A DNA stretch of 64,000 nt from Acinetobacter kanungonis. Lineage in GTDB: Bacteria > Pseudomonadota > Gammaproteobacteria > Pseudomonadales > Moraxellaceae. Positions 34,478 to 42,891 of this stretch are shown piece by piece. A program made the position numbers and the translations under genes. Position 1 is the stretch's first letter; every line of letters begins with the position of its first letter. The stretch lies in NCBI RefSeq assembly GCF_009939195.1, contig NZ_JAACKC010000006.1, forward strand, positions 62,001 through 126,000, read 5' to 3'. A model generated the notes under the pieces. The model did no database searches. It worked only from the letters and a program-made list of their open reading frames with translations, and had not been told where the DNA came from.

Positions 34478-34812
34478 TCAAAAACTCTTTTACTGCAATT
34501 TATACAAATCTATGTTTTAATACGCGCAGTATGAGATGAGCCTTATATGAGTATAGCGATGTCTATACGACTAGCCCTGCGTAAGCGGGGCTTTTTATTG
34601 TCTGATTGAAATCATAAATTCATAATCTCTGTATATAACCACTCATAAGAATGAATATGCCGATCAGTGTTATATTGTTATTTAAGTCGACCATTTACTA
34701 AATTAGATTAAAATCTTTGTTTTATTGAGAATATGTTAAGCACACTAGACTTCGACATAATCACTGTTCATTATTAAATCACATAATAACTATATTTTTG
34801 GAGTACGCTTCA
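34478..34812 (+). other. Intergenic region between Lrp and DASS genes
   Basis: 335 bp. It holds the Lrp terminator near its left end and the ribosome-binding site GGAG of the transporter at its right end. The rest is A+T-rich and should contain the transporter promoter, but I cannot place it. Confidence 0.4.
34573..34597 (+). terminator. Terminator after the Lrp-family gene
   Basis: Stem AGCCCTGC / GCGGGGCT with GTAA loop, then TTTT. Confidence 0.88.
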
Positions 34813-36270
34813 ATGGGGTTCAAACTCATACCAACTATAATTTCAGTATCGCTTACCCTTATTATTTGGTTCTTTATCCCAGTCCCACAAGATGTTTCTG
34901 CAAATGCTTGGCTTCTGTTTGCCATGTTTATCGGGGTGATATCTGCCATTATTGGTAAAGCAATGACGATTGGCGCAATTTCGATTATTGCCATTGCACT
35001 TGTCGCAATTACTCGTGTTACTGCCGATAACCCAAGTGATGCAATTAAAGATGCGTTAAGTGGTTTTGCTAATCCCCTGATCTGGTTGATAGGTATATCT
35101 ATCATGATTTCCAAAGGCTTACAGAAGACTGGATTAGGTGCACGCTTAGGCTATTTATTTATCGCAGTTTGGGGCAAAAGAACCATTGGTATCGGCTACA
35201 GTCTCGCATTATCTGAACTGATTCTTGCACCCGTTACCCCAAGTAACACAGCACGTGGTGGTGGAATTATCCATCCGATTGTGCGCTCTATTGCAACGAG
35301 TTTTGACTCCGATCCTGAAAAAGGCACAGAAGGAAAAATTGGTAAATATTTGGCTTTGGTGAATTACCACTCTAACCCCATTACCTCTGCCATGTTTATT
35401 ACCGCTACCGCACCAAATCCTTTAGTAGTTGAACTGGTCGCAAAAGCCACCAATAGTCAGATTCATCTGAGTTGGACCACATGGGCTTTGGCGATGGTAT
35501 TACCCGGTATTGTGGCTTTGGCGTTAATGCCAATTGCACTTTACTTTATGTACCCACCTGAAATTAAGAAAACACCGAATGCTGCTCAGTTTGCCAAAGA
35601 GCGTTTAAAGGAAATGGGACCCATTACCTTACAAGAAATGATTATGCTGGCTGTGTTTGGAATTTTACTGTTACTTTGGGCGGGTATTCCTGCAATGCTG
35701 TTGGGGGATATGTGGACATTAGATCCAACTACAACTGCATTTATTGGTTTATCTCTTTTATTACTGACTGGCGTTTTAACGTGGGATGATGTCTTAACTC
35801 AAAAAAGTGCATGGGACACTGTAACTTGGTTTGCTGCATTGGTGATGATGGCAACCTTTTTAAATAAGCTCGGCTTAATCGCTTGGTTTTCAGGTGTTTT
35901 ACAAACGAGCATTGGACAACTTGGCTTAACGTGGGTTCCTGCTTCCATGCTTTTACTATTTGCTTATATGTACGCCCATTACATTTTTGCCAGTACTACT
36001 GCACATATTACCGCTATGTTTTCAGCATTCTACATTGCAGGTATCGCATTAGGTGCTCCTCCAATGTTCTTTGCACTGATAATGGCAGCAGCATCAAGCA
36101 TTATGATGACACTGACTCATTATGCGACGGGCACATCCCCTATTATTTATGGTTCAGGTTATACAACGCTTGGTGAATGGTGGAAAGCAGGTTTTGCCAT
36201 GAGCATTATTAATATGGTTATTTTTATAGTCTTAGGTGGAATTTGGTGGAAGATGTTGGGTTATTGGTAA
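34813..36270 (+). CDS. DASS-family anion:sodium symporter (dicarboxylate/2-oxoglutarate type)
   Basis: 485 residues from ATG 34813 with GGAG upstream; a TTG at 34798 would add five residues. Twelve or so hydrophobic segments. The two family signatures are visible: SELILAPVTPSNTARGGGII (first SNT motif) and a late segment ending MTLTHYATGTSPIIYGSGY (second motif). This is the CitT/SodiT branch of the SLC13 superfamily, importing or exchanging C4/C5/C6 carboxylates such as malate, 2-oxoglutarate or citrate. It ends in a strong terminator. Confidence 0.92.
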   Translation: MGFKLIPTIISVSLTLIIWFFIPVPQDVSANAWLLFAMFIGVISAIIGKAMTIGAISIIAIALVAITRVTADNPSDAIKDALSGFANPLIWLIGISIMISKGLQKTGLGARLGYLFIAVWGKRTIGIGYSLALSELILAPVTPSNTARGGGIIHPIVRSIATSFDSDPEKGTEGKIGKYLALVNYHSNPITSAMFITATAPNPLVVELVAKATNSQIHLSWTTWALAMVLPGIVALALMPIALYFMYPPEIKKTPNAAQFAKERLKEMGPITLQEMIMLAVFGILLLLWAGIPAMLLGDMWTLDPTTTAFIGLSLLLLTGVLTWDDVLTQKSAWDTVTWFAALVMMATFLNKLGLIAWFSGVLQTSIGQLGLTWVPASMLLLFAYMYAHYIFASTTAHITAMFSAFYIAGIALGAPPMFFALIMAAASSIMMTLTHYATGTSPIIYGSGYTTLGEWWKAGFAMSIINMVIFIVLGGIWWKMLGYW

Positions 36271-36283
36271 GATAATTCAGTAT

Positions 36284-36311
36284 TAAAAAGCCCCATCAAG
36301 GGGCTTTTTTA
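36284..36311 (+). terminator. Terminator after the DASS transporter
   Basis: Stem AAAAAGCCCC / GGGGCTTTTT separated by a short ATCAA loop and followed by Ts. Confidence 0.92.
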
Positions 36312-36375
36312 ACGTCCATGTCTTCAAGATACTAAGCTACATCTATATGTATTTAACATATACCAACAAGGTTCA

Positions 36376-36597
36376 TTAATCGGGCTTAATGTCATAGACC
36401 CAATCTCGAGCTTGTTTGTCTGTCGTTGTTTCACAAACATAGTAGTCATGATCCCATGAGTCTTGATGGAAAATTTCCATTTTTCGATAAGTGACTTGTT
36501 TGCCATTTTCGACACATACAAAACTGTCACCTTGGTCTTTAACAGCAGAACCATTAAGAAAACCACCTATGCAGAGGAATCGGGATTGTTTGGGCAT
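36376..36597 (-). CDS. Hypothetical 73-aa protein downstream of the OLD nuclease
   Basis: Family not recognised. A small soluble frame with three cysteines, starting MPKQSRFLCIGGFLNG and containing DQGDSFVCVENGKQVTY. An overlapping frame on the same strand (36324-36566) is open too, but its codon pattern looks less protein-like. AGGTGA lies 13 nt before the ATG, a bit far. It starts 32 nt after the OLD gene's stop on the same strand, so it may be co-transcribed with it. Confidence 0.5.
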   Translation of the reverse strand: MPKQSRFLCIGGFLNGSAVKDQGDSFVCVENGKQVTYRKMEIFHQDSWDHDYYVCETTTDKQARDWVYDIKPD

Positions 36598-36629
36598 ATG
36601 GATTAACTTATCACCTTGTTCACTTAAAT

Positions 36630-38306
36630 TTATTTAATAAAATACCGTTCTAATTGAATAACCAAATTATCAACGAATGGTTGATTATGATTAGAAATAT
36701 TTTCATAAAGATTATATTTAACTGTTTTTTGTGCAATATTTTTCTTTATATCATTCAAATCATTTACACTTATTGTCTTGCCCATAGATTGCAATGTAGT
36801 TGTTAATGCGTCACTCCATTTGCATTTCTTTTTTGAGAATTGTGTAGTCATTAAATCTATTCCAAATTTATTAGAAATTATATCTCTATAAAAATCTAGC
36901 TTTAATAAATTTTCTAATTCTGATTCAATCATTCCTAGACTTACAACATGACAATAGGATTTTTGATCTAACTCTTTACTAGCCAATAATTTAGTAATAC
37001 TTTCTTTTGCTGCTAAATCATTATCAACCACCACAAAACAGGAACATAGTTGATCTATAAACCATTTAAGGTTGTATGCTAGCTTACCCGCACCATCAAT
37101 TGAAACAATTGCTAAATCTCCATCTTTAACTAGTCTTGCAAGTTTAGAGCTTTTCTCTTGAATCAACTTAGTCAAAAATATTTTATCACTTTCACCTTCA
37201 ACCAATATTATTTTACTTGAATGAAGCAAATTATCAGAAGTTCTCACCCCTAAACACTCTCTTATTTCCTGAATCTTTTTTACAGACTTTACTTTATTAT
37301 TAGAAACAAGAATGTTATTAGTTAATTTTTCTCTATGAACAAATATTGGGTTATGAGTTGAAATAATCAATTGATTTTCAGTTGAGAGCTCCTCTAAAGC
37401 ACATTTTAAACTATGCATTGCTGATGGATGTAAATGTGATTCAGGTTCTTCAATCGCAATAATTGAAGCGCCGTTATGAATCTTCTGTCTATCCTTTAAA
37501 AGACCAACCGCTGCTAAACTCTTAACTCCATCACCTTTAAATTGAATATTCGTTTTATTTCCATCATCAATCTCAATAAAATAATCTTTTCTTAAACGAT
37601 ATTTACGCTCATAATCCGAAATTCCGAGGCTCACAGCTTTAATATTAGGTAAAAATTTTTGTAACGAAGTTTCAATAGTTCTCGAAACTCTATCCAATAC
37701 AGGTTGTTGCAAGCCTTCAATTACATTAAGTGCCTCTTTATATGGTATTTCATTTTCAAGCCTAGCTAATTCTTCTTCAATCATTTCATTAATTGCTGAA
37801 ATCGCTTCGCGCTCTGTACGGACAGCAGGTATGTATGTAAACTGAATTCGCTCAGCTATATATTTAGAAATAATTGTAGATTTTTTAGTTAAAGAACTGC
37901 TGCCCCTCTTTGGTACTAAAAACTCAGGATTACTTTTCTCATCAAATGTAATTTCAATACACAAATCGCCATTAGTTACACTTTTAATTACTTTTTTAAA
38001 TTCAAGCTGTTCAATTTCATCTAGCTCAAAATACAATCTAAAAACTGTTTCTTTTTTGACTCTTGGTTTATTTTGCAATGAAATTGGAAAATCTCTATCC
38101 CATTCATATCTAACACTACGACTTGAACGATTTCTTATACTACGCCCATGATTTATCAAAGCATCCATAGCCATTTTTAGAGCAAGTAATACTGTCGTTT
38201 TACCTTCATTATTTCTACCAACCAACACCGAATATTCTGTTAAATCAATTTCACTACCTTCAGTAATACTTCTAAAATTTTTAATAGTAAATTTTGTTAA
38301 TTTCAT
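36630..38306 (-). CDS. OLD-family ATPase/TOPRIM nuclease
   Basis: 558 residues. N-terminal ABC/SMC-type ATPase: FTIKNFRSITEG, Walker A GRNNEGKTT (about residues 31-39), signature-like FKGDGVKSLA, Walker B IIAIEEPESHLHP and the switch His in LIISTHNPIFV. A C-terminal TOPRIM domain follows: KIILVEGESDKIFL with the metal-binding Glu and CFVVVDNDLA with Asp-x-Asp. This is the overcoming-lysogenization-defect architecture, known from phage P2 Old and from GajA; many members act in phage defence. No UvrD-like GajB or other partner is adjacent, so it is a stand-alone class 1 type. It is far more A+T-rich than its neighbours, suggesting acquisition. No ribosome-binding site is visible; a palindrome lies just upstream of the ATG. 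Confidence 0.88.
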   Translation of the reverse strand: MKLTKFTIKNFRSITEGSEIDLTEYSVLVGRNNEGKTTVLLALKMAMDALINHGRSIRNRSSRSVRYEWDRDFPISLQNKPRVKKETVFRLYFELDEIEQLEFKKVIKSVTNGDLCIEITFDEKSNPEFLVPKRGSSSLTKKSTIISKYIAERIQFTYIPAVRTEREAISAINEMIEEELARLENEIPYKEALNVIEGLQQPVLDRVSRTIETSLQKFLPNIKAVSLGISDYERKYRLRKDYFIEIDDGNKTNIQFKGDGVKSLAAVGLLKDRQKIHNGASIIAIEEPESHLHPSAMHSLKCALEELSTENQLIISTHNPIFVHREKLTNNILVSNNKVKSVKKIQEIRECLGVRTSDNLLHSSKIILVEGESDKIFLTKLIQEKSSKLARLVKDGDLAIVSIDGAGKLAYNLKWFIDQLCSCFVVVDNDLAAKESITKLLASKELDQKSYCHVVSLGMIESELENLLKLDFYRDIISNKFGIDLMTTQFSKKKCKWSDALTTTLQSMGKTISVNDLNDIKKNIAQKTVKYNLYENISNHNQPFVDNLVIQLERYFIK

Positions 38307-38312
38307 ATATAG

Positions 38313-38338
38313 ATAAGGGCTGATTAATCAGCCCTTAT
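38313..38338. promoter_or_regulatory. 26-bp perfect palindrome between acnB and the OLD gene
   Basis: Full symmetry around ATAAGGGCTGATTAATCAGC (first 20 nt). It sits 7 nt upstream of the OLD start codon and 33 nt beyond the acnB stop. With the flanking T tract on the plus strand and only a T-rich tract on the minus strand, it may act as the acnB terminator, an operator for the OLD gene, or a leader hairpin. Confidence 0.7.
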
Positions 38339-38370
38339 TTTTAACTCATTAAAACTTAATTATCAATTAA

Positions 38371-41010
38371 TTAAGTTAACTGAGCAGCAGCAATTTTCTT
38401 AGTATCTACTTGATCAGCAGCATCAGTATATTCACCAATACGGTCGAAGTTTAAATACTTGTAGATATCTGAAGACATACTGTCAATTTGCGCAGCATAT
38501 TGTTGGTATTCTTCAGGAGTTGGTAACTTACCAAGAACCGCAGCTACAGACGCAAGCTCAGCAGAAGCCAAGTAAACGTTAGAACCTTGACCTAAACGGT
38601 TAGGGAAGTTACGAGTAGAAGTAGACACTACAGTCGTGTTTGGTGCTACACGTGCTTGGTTACCCATACACAATGAACAACCAGGCATTTCAGTACGAGC
38701 ACCAGCTTTACCATAAATGTTATAGAAGCCTTCTTCCATTAATTGGTGCTCGTCCATACGCGTTGGTGGAGCCAACCATAAACGAGTAGACAATGAACCG
38801 CTTGGTACTTTATCAAGTAATTGACCAGCTGCACGGAAGTGACCGATGTTAGTCATACAAGAACCGATGAACACTTCATCAATTTTGTCACCTTGAACGT
38901 CAGAAAGAAGTTTTGCATCATCTGGATCGTTCGGGCAGCAAAGGATAGGTTCTTTGATGTCAGCAAGGTCAATTTCATACACTTTCGTATATTCAGCATC
39001 AGCATCAGCTTTAAGAAGTGATGGGTTAGCCAACCAGTTTTCCATGTTTTCAACACGGCGAGCCATAGTACGAGCATCACCATAGCCTTGTGAAATCATC
39101 CACTTAAGCATTGTGATGTTAGAACGTAGGTACTCAGCAACTTTCTCTTCAGAAAGCGTGATTGCACAACCAGCAGCAGAACGTTCAGCAGAAGCATCAG
39201 AAAGTTCGAAAGCTTGTTCAACTGTCAAATCAGTTTCCATTTCTGACAAGTCGATTTCTAAGATACGACCAGAGAAGATGTTTTTCTTACCTTTTTTCTC
39301 AACAGTAAGATCACCTTCCTTGATTGCATAGTAAGGAATTGCATGTACAAGGTCACGTAAAGTGATACCAGGCTGCATTTTACCTTTGAACTTCACAAGA
39401 ACTGACTCTGGCATGTCAAGTGGCATAACACCAGTTGCTGCAGCGAACGCTACAAGACCAGAACCCGCTGGGAATGAAATACCAATTGGGAAACGAGTAT
39501 GCGAGTCACCACCAGTACCTACTGTATCTGGAAGAAGCATACGGTTTAACCAAGAGTGGATAATACCGTCGCCTGGACGTAAAGAAACACCACCACGGTT
39601 CATGATGAAGTCAGGAAGCGTGTGTTGCATTTGTACGTCAACTGGCTTTGGATAAGCAGCAGTGTGACAGAAAGACTGCATAACTAGGTCAGCAGAGAAG
39701 CCCAAGCAAGCTAAGTCTTTTAACTCGTCACGAGTCATAGGACCAGTTGTATCTTGAGAACCCACTGTAGTCATCTTAGGTTCACAGTAAGTACCAGGAA
39801 TTACACCTTGACCTTCTGGAAGACCACATGCACGACCAACCATCTTCTGAGCTAAAGTGAAACCTTTACCAGTTGCAGCAGGTTGTACTGGAGTACGGAA
39901 TAACGTAGATGGAGCAAGACCTAAAGCTTCACGCGCTTTAGCAGTCAAACCACGACCCACGATCAAGTTAATACGGCCGCCAGCACGTACTTCGTCTAGA
40001 AGAACTGGAGTTTTAAGTTCAGATTCAGCAATTTGTTCGCCGTTTTTGAACGCAGTTACTTTAGCCGCAGCGTGATCAATCTTAAGAACGATTTCGTCGC
40101 CCATGTTCATGTTCGCAACGTCAATCTCTACAGGTAACGCACCAGCGTCTTCCATAGTGTTGAAGAAAATCGGAGCGATTTTAGAACCTAAGCAGTAACC
40201 ACCGTCTTTTTTGTTCGGAATGTGCGCGATTTCGTCACCGAAGAACCAAAGTACAGAGTTAGTTGCAGACTTACGAGAAGAACCTGTACCAACAACGTCA
40301 CCTACGTAAGCAACTTGGTTGCCTTTCGCGATAAGTTCTTTAATTTGGTTAAGTGGACCAACTTCACCAGCAACTTCTGGGTTGATACCATCACGTACGT
40401 TTTTCAACATCGCATTCGCGTGTAATGGGATATCTGGACGGCTCCAAGCGTCTTGAGCTGGAGACAAGTCATCAGTATTGGTTTCGCCAGTTACTTTGAA
40501 TACTGTAAGTTTGATTTCTTCAGGAACATCTTTACGGCTAGTGAACCATTCAGCATCAGCCCAAGATTGAAGAACTGCTTGTGCATTTGCATTGCCCGCT
40601 TTCGCTTTGTCAGCAACGTCATGGAATGCATCAAATACAAGAAGAGTTTTCTTTAATGCTTCAGCAGCTAAACCAGCCAATTCAGCATTGTCTAAAAGCT
40701 CAACAAGAGGTGCTACGTTATAACCACCAAGCATAGTGCCTAGTAAGTAAACCGCACGTTCTTTAGAAACTAATGGAGAAGTCGCTTCACCTTTTGCAAG
40801 AGCAGCCAAGAAAGCAGCTTTTACATATGCAGCTTGGTCAACACCCGCTGGAACACGGTTTTCTAGCAAGTCTACTAAAAAAGCCTCTTCACCAGCTGGT
40901 GGGTTTTTTAATAATTCAACTAATGCAGCTGTTTGAGCATCATCAAGTGGCTTCGGTGGGACTCCGAGTGCGGCACGTTCTTCAACGTGTTGGCGGTAAG
41001 CTTCTAGCAC
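38371..41010 (-). CDS. acnB: Aconitate hydratase B (2-methylisocitrate dehydratase)
   Basis: 879 residues from the GTG at 41010, with AGAGGAA 9 nt upstream. A longer ATG start at 41061 exists, but the protein from the GTG (VLEAYRQHVEERAALG) aligns with known AcnB N-termini. TCA-cycle enzyme converting citrate to isocitrate with a 4Fe-4S cluster. Cluster cysteines are in FIGSCMTNIGHF and PGCSLCMGNQ (around residues 715 and 774-777). The substrate-binding segment GGDSHTRFPIGISFPAG is intact. The domain order is the AcnB type, with the HEAT-like domain first. Confidence 0.97.
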   Translation of the reverse strand: MLEAYRQHVEERAALGVPPKPLDDAQTAALVELLKNPPAGEEAFLVDLLENRVPAGVDQAAYVKAAFLAALAKGEATSPLVSKERAVYLLGTMLGGYNVAPLVELLDNAELAGLAAEALKKTLLVFDAFHDVADKAKAGNANAQAVLQSWADAEWFTSRKDVPEEIKLTVFKVTGETNTDDLSPAQDAWSRPDIPLHANAMLKNVRDGINPEVAGEVGPLNQIKELIAKGNQVAYVGDVVGTGSSRKSATNSVLWFFGDEIAHIPNKKDGGYCLGSKIAPIFFNTMEDAGALPVEIDVANMNMGDEIVLKIDHAAAKVTAFKNGEQIAESELKTPVLLDEVRAGGRINLIVGRGLTAKAREALGLAPSTLFRTPVQPAATGKGFTLAQKMVGRACGLPEGQGVIPGTYCEPKMTTVGSQDTTGPMTRDELKDLACLGFSADLVMQSFCHTAAYPKPVDVQMQHTLPDFIMNRGGVSLRPGDGIIHSWLNRMLLPDTVGTGGDSHTRFPIGISFPAGSGLVAFAAATGVMPLDMPESVLVKFKGKMQPGITLRDLVHAIPYYAIKEGDLTVEKKGKKNIFSGRILEIDLSEMETDLTVEQAFELSDASAERSAAGCAITLSEEKVAEYLRSNITMLKWMISQGYGDARTMARRVENMENWLANPSLLKADADAEYTKVYEIDLADIKEPILCCPNDPDDAKLLSDVQGDKIDEVFIGSCMTNIGHFRAAGQLLDKVPSGSLSTRLWLAPPTRMDEHQLMEEGFYNIYGKAGARTEMPGCSLCMGNQARVAPNTTVVSTSTRNFPNRLGQGSNVYLASAELASVAAVLGKLPTPEEYQQYAAQIDSMSSDIYKYLNFDRIGEYTDAADQVDTKKIAAAQLT

Positions 41011-41293
41011 GGTGTTATTCCTCTTTTTTAAAAAATTACCTATGAATTCCAGCTTATTCAAAGCTTCACAGATAATATGGACAGCAAAATTTTACTAAAA
41101 ATCCAGTCAAAAGTTAATGCAAGTAAAGTGTTTCTTTGTGATGCTCATTATTTTATGGCGAAATGATGAAGCTCAAATGACATAAAAAATAAACAAAATG
41201 GTTATCCAGTACCCCAAAAACGTTTTAATTGAATCAGGCATAAAAAAGGCAAGCTTGATGTTGCCCGATCTACTCATAAATGAACATACCACC

Positions 41294-41566
41294 TTAGTGG
41301 ACACTCGTGTCCTTTAAATGTTCCGCACGTTCAGATTTATCATCTTCAAATGAGTTCTAAATTTGCTATATGTGCAACTTCATGAATTACGAACTGGCTT
41401 AAGCGGTTTTCAGAGCATAAATTTTTTGATGCCTGATCGGTTAGCTATTGAATACGAACTGTATCCCCCAAGCTTTATTCCTAAAGGCACTCTCCAATTA
41501 CCATAGAACCTGTTTTCCATCTTAAAGTTGTAAATCAACATGATTTAAGAAAGCTGTGAGATCCAT
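41294..41566 (-). pseudogene. Possible decayed gene with an HEVAH motif
   Basis: Reading the minus strand from an ATG at 41566 (GGGTGGG upstream) gives MDLTAFLNHVDLQL and a stop. Other frames then give MENRFYGNWRVPLGIKLGG, then ENRLSQFVIHEVAHIANLEL, then FEDDKSERAEHLKDTSVH. Joining them needs at least three frame changes. The HExxH followed by an acidic SERAE segment is reminiscent of ImmA/IrrE-like metallopeptidases, but the evidence is thin and could be chance. Confidence 0.25.
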
Positions 41567-41740
41567 AACCCACCCTGTTTATTGTTATTCTTGGATTCAA
41601 CTTTTATTCAAAAAAGTTAGATTTTTTGTTCTGGAATTAGCACAAGTTGAAGTGAAATATGCTTAGGCTATTATTTAATTGATTACAAAAGGCTCTTTTA
41701 ATTATTCACGACCTTTTGAAGTCTAATTCTCCATATTATA

Positions 41741-41776
41741 AAAAAAGCCTTGTGCAACTTTCACACAAGGCTTTTG
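41741..41776. terminator. Terminator after the small lipoprotein gene
   Basis: Stem AAAAGCCTTGTG / CACAAGGCTTTT with a 9-nt loop, flanked by A and T tracts. It fits termination of the minus-strand gene ending at 41828. Confidence 0.82.
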
Positions 41777-41827
41777 CTTTACTCTGATCCTAAATTCAAA
41801 GCTTGAATTTTCAGAAAATTAGAAACA

Positions 41828-42187
41828 TTAGAATTGCTTATACTCTGGCAATTTATCATGCGGAGTGGCTAAACACTTTTCAGTGATTTGTGCTTTAATT
41901 TGGTCACGTGCAGCATCTTTATCTTTTTTGATTTGCTCTTCAGGCAGTGCATAAACTTGATCAATAATGTCTAAAATGAATGTTTTGGTAAATTCATCAT
42001 CAATTTTATTGGCATGTTCAACGGCTTGTTCTTTTTGAATAGCGCTTTGACGATCTAGCATAATTGAACGTGCGGCATTACCCATACTGGTACAGTATCC
42101 ATGCCATTGCTCTTCAGGAGTCAATGGTTTCTTCTCAGAACATCCTACCAGTGCGGCTATGACAGCCAACAAATAAACTTTTTTCAT
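41828..42187 (-). CDS. Hypothetical lipoprotein, 119 aa
   Basis: Family not recognised. The signal peptide ends in the lipobox ALVGC (Cys16), so the protein is a membrane-anchored lipoprotein. The mature part is helical and charged, with two more cysteines (HGYCTSMGNA and TEKCLATP) that may form a disulfide. GGAGAG lies just before the ATG. It has its own terminator and no clear operon partner. Confidence 0.78.
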   Translation of the reverse strand: MKKVYLLAVIAALVGCSEKKPLTPEEQWHGYCTSMGNAARSIMLDRQSAIQKEQAVEHANKIDDEFTKTFILDIIDQVYALPEEQIKKDKDAARDQIKAQITEKCLATPHDKLPEYKQF

Positions 42188-42294
42188 GCTTACTCTCCAA
42201 TTTGCGCTCTATGATAGTCAAACTTTTCAAAATGAAGAACCATTACTGACTTAAATGTGAAAAAAATCATCATTTCCCCACTTACTACGAAAGC

Positions 42295-42378
42295 ATGAAA
42301 CTTCTTACCCTCCGTTTAAACTATATTGCAGTGCTTTTATGTGTAAGCATTTTGCTACATGAAAATATCGTCATCTAA
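42295..42378 (+). CDS. Possible 27-aa hydrophobic peptide
   Basis: A very short plus-strand frame, MKLLTLRLNYIAVLLCVSIL plus seven residues, with one strongly hydrophobic segment. It lies in the 296-bp gap between two minus-strand small genes. There is no good ribosome-binding site. It could be a small membrane protein or chance. Confidence 0.2.
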   Translation: MKLLTLRLNYIAVLLCVSILLHENIVI

Positions 42379-42424
42379 AAATGTGCGTTACAAAAGAACA
42401 AACGAAGATCACAAGCTTGTTTAA

Positions 42425-42460
42425 ATAAAAAAGCCCATCCAATGATGAGCTTCTATATTT
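42425..42460 (-). terminator. Terminator after the 67-aa membrane protein gene
   Basis: On the minus strand AAGCTCATC / GATGGGCTT (one G-U pair) with an ATTG loop is followed by TTTTTT. Confidence 0.75.
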
Positions 42461-42483
42461 ACAGTTTATTCAATATGCCAATT

Positions 42484-42687
42484 TTAATTGACTGAGTGAA
42501 TATCTAATTCTTCATTTTTTGCCAATATCACAGAAGAGATAATTGGAATCCCCAAAATAAATGGTACAGCGAAGATCCAGAAGATCACGGTGTAGTGTGG
42601 ATTAAAGAAGAATTGAATTACTATTGCCGCCAAGATTAATACAGAAAATAAAATCGCTGCAAAACGCATTACAAATTTAATTGGCAT
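42484..42687 (-). CDS. Small membrane protein, 67 aa
   Basis: Family not recognised. Two transmembrane helices (about residues 7-28 and 33-54) joined by a short FFNPHYTV loop, with a short acidic C-terminal tail (NEELDIHSVN). Followed by its own terminator. Upstream is tamB's terminator region, so it is a single-gene unit. Confidence 0.7.
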   Translation of the reverse strand: MPIKFVMRFAAILFSVLILAAIVIQFFFNPHYTVIFWIFAVPFILGIPIISSVILAKNEELDIHSVN

Positions 42688-42844
42688 AGTGATTATCGCT
42701 CAAAATTAGCTAGTCCATTTACTATACACCTACTTTTAATAGGGCTTAATTGATTTTTGGTATCTAGTGCCTGTTATTTATAGATTTTCTTGATCTACAC
42801 ATCAATTAAATATGCGACATCAAAATACTTGAATGAAATCTGCA

Positions 42845-42876
42845 AAAATATAGCCTCTAGATAGAGGCTATATTTT
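42845..42876 (-). terminator. Terminator after tamB
   Basis: Perfect 14-bp arms AAAATATAGCCTCT / AGAGGCTATATTTT with an AGAT loop, 16 nt beyond the tamB stop. Confidence 0.92.
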
Positions 42877-42891
42877 ATTCAAATTAATATA

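Larger units (their letters stand above)
41011..41827. other. 817-bp gene-poor region with decayed coding traces
   Basis: Between acnB and a small lipoprotein gene. On the plus strand there is a 39-codon frame (41198-41317, MVIQYPKNVLIESGIKKASL...). On the minus strand, short open segments in different frames run between 41566 and 41294; one contains FVIHEVAHIANLEL with an HExxH motif. Frames are broken by stops and shifts. It looks like remnants of lost genes or a mobile element, but I cannot identify the parent. Confidence 0.4.

Noticed and set aside
36324-36566. 80-codon minus-strand frame overlapping the 73-aa ORF
   Set aside because: It overlaps in another frame, has no better start signal, and reads as less protein-like than the 36376-36597 frame.
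36630-38306. Gabija (GajA-GajB) system
   Set aside because: No UvrD-like helicase gene lies next to the OLD gene on either side; the neighbours are a 73-aa ORF and acnB.
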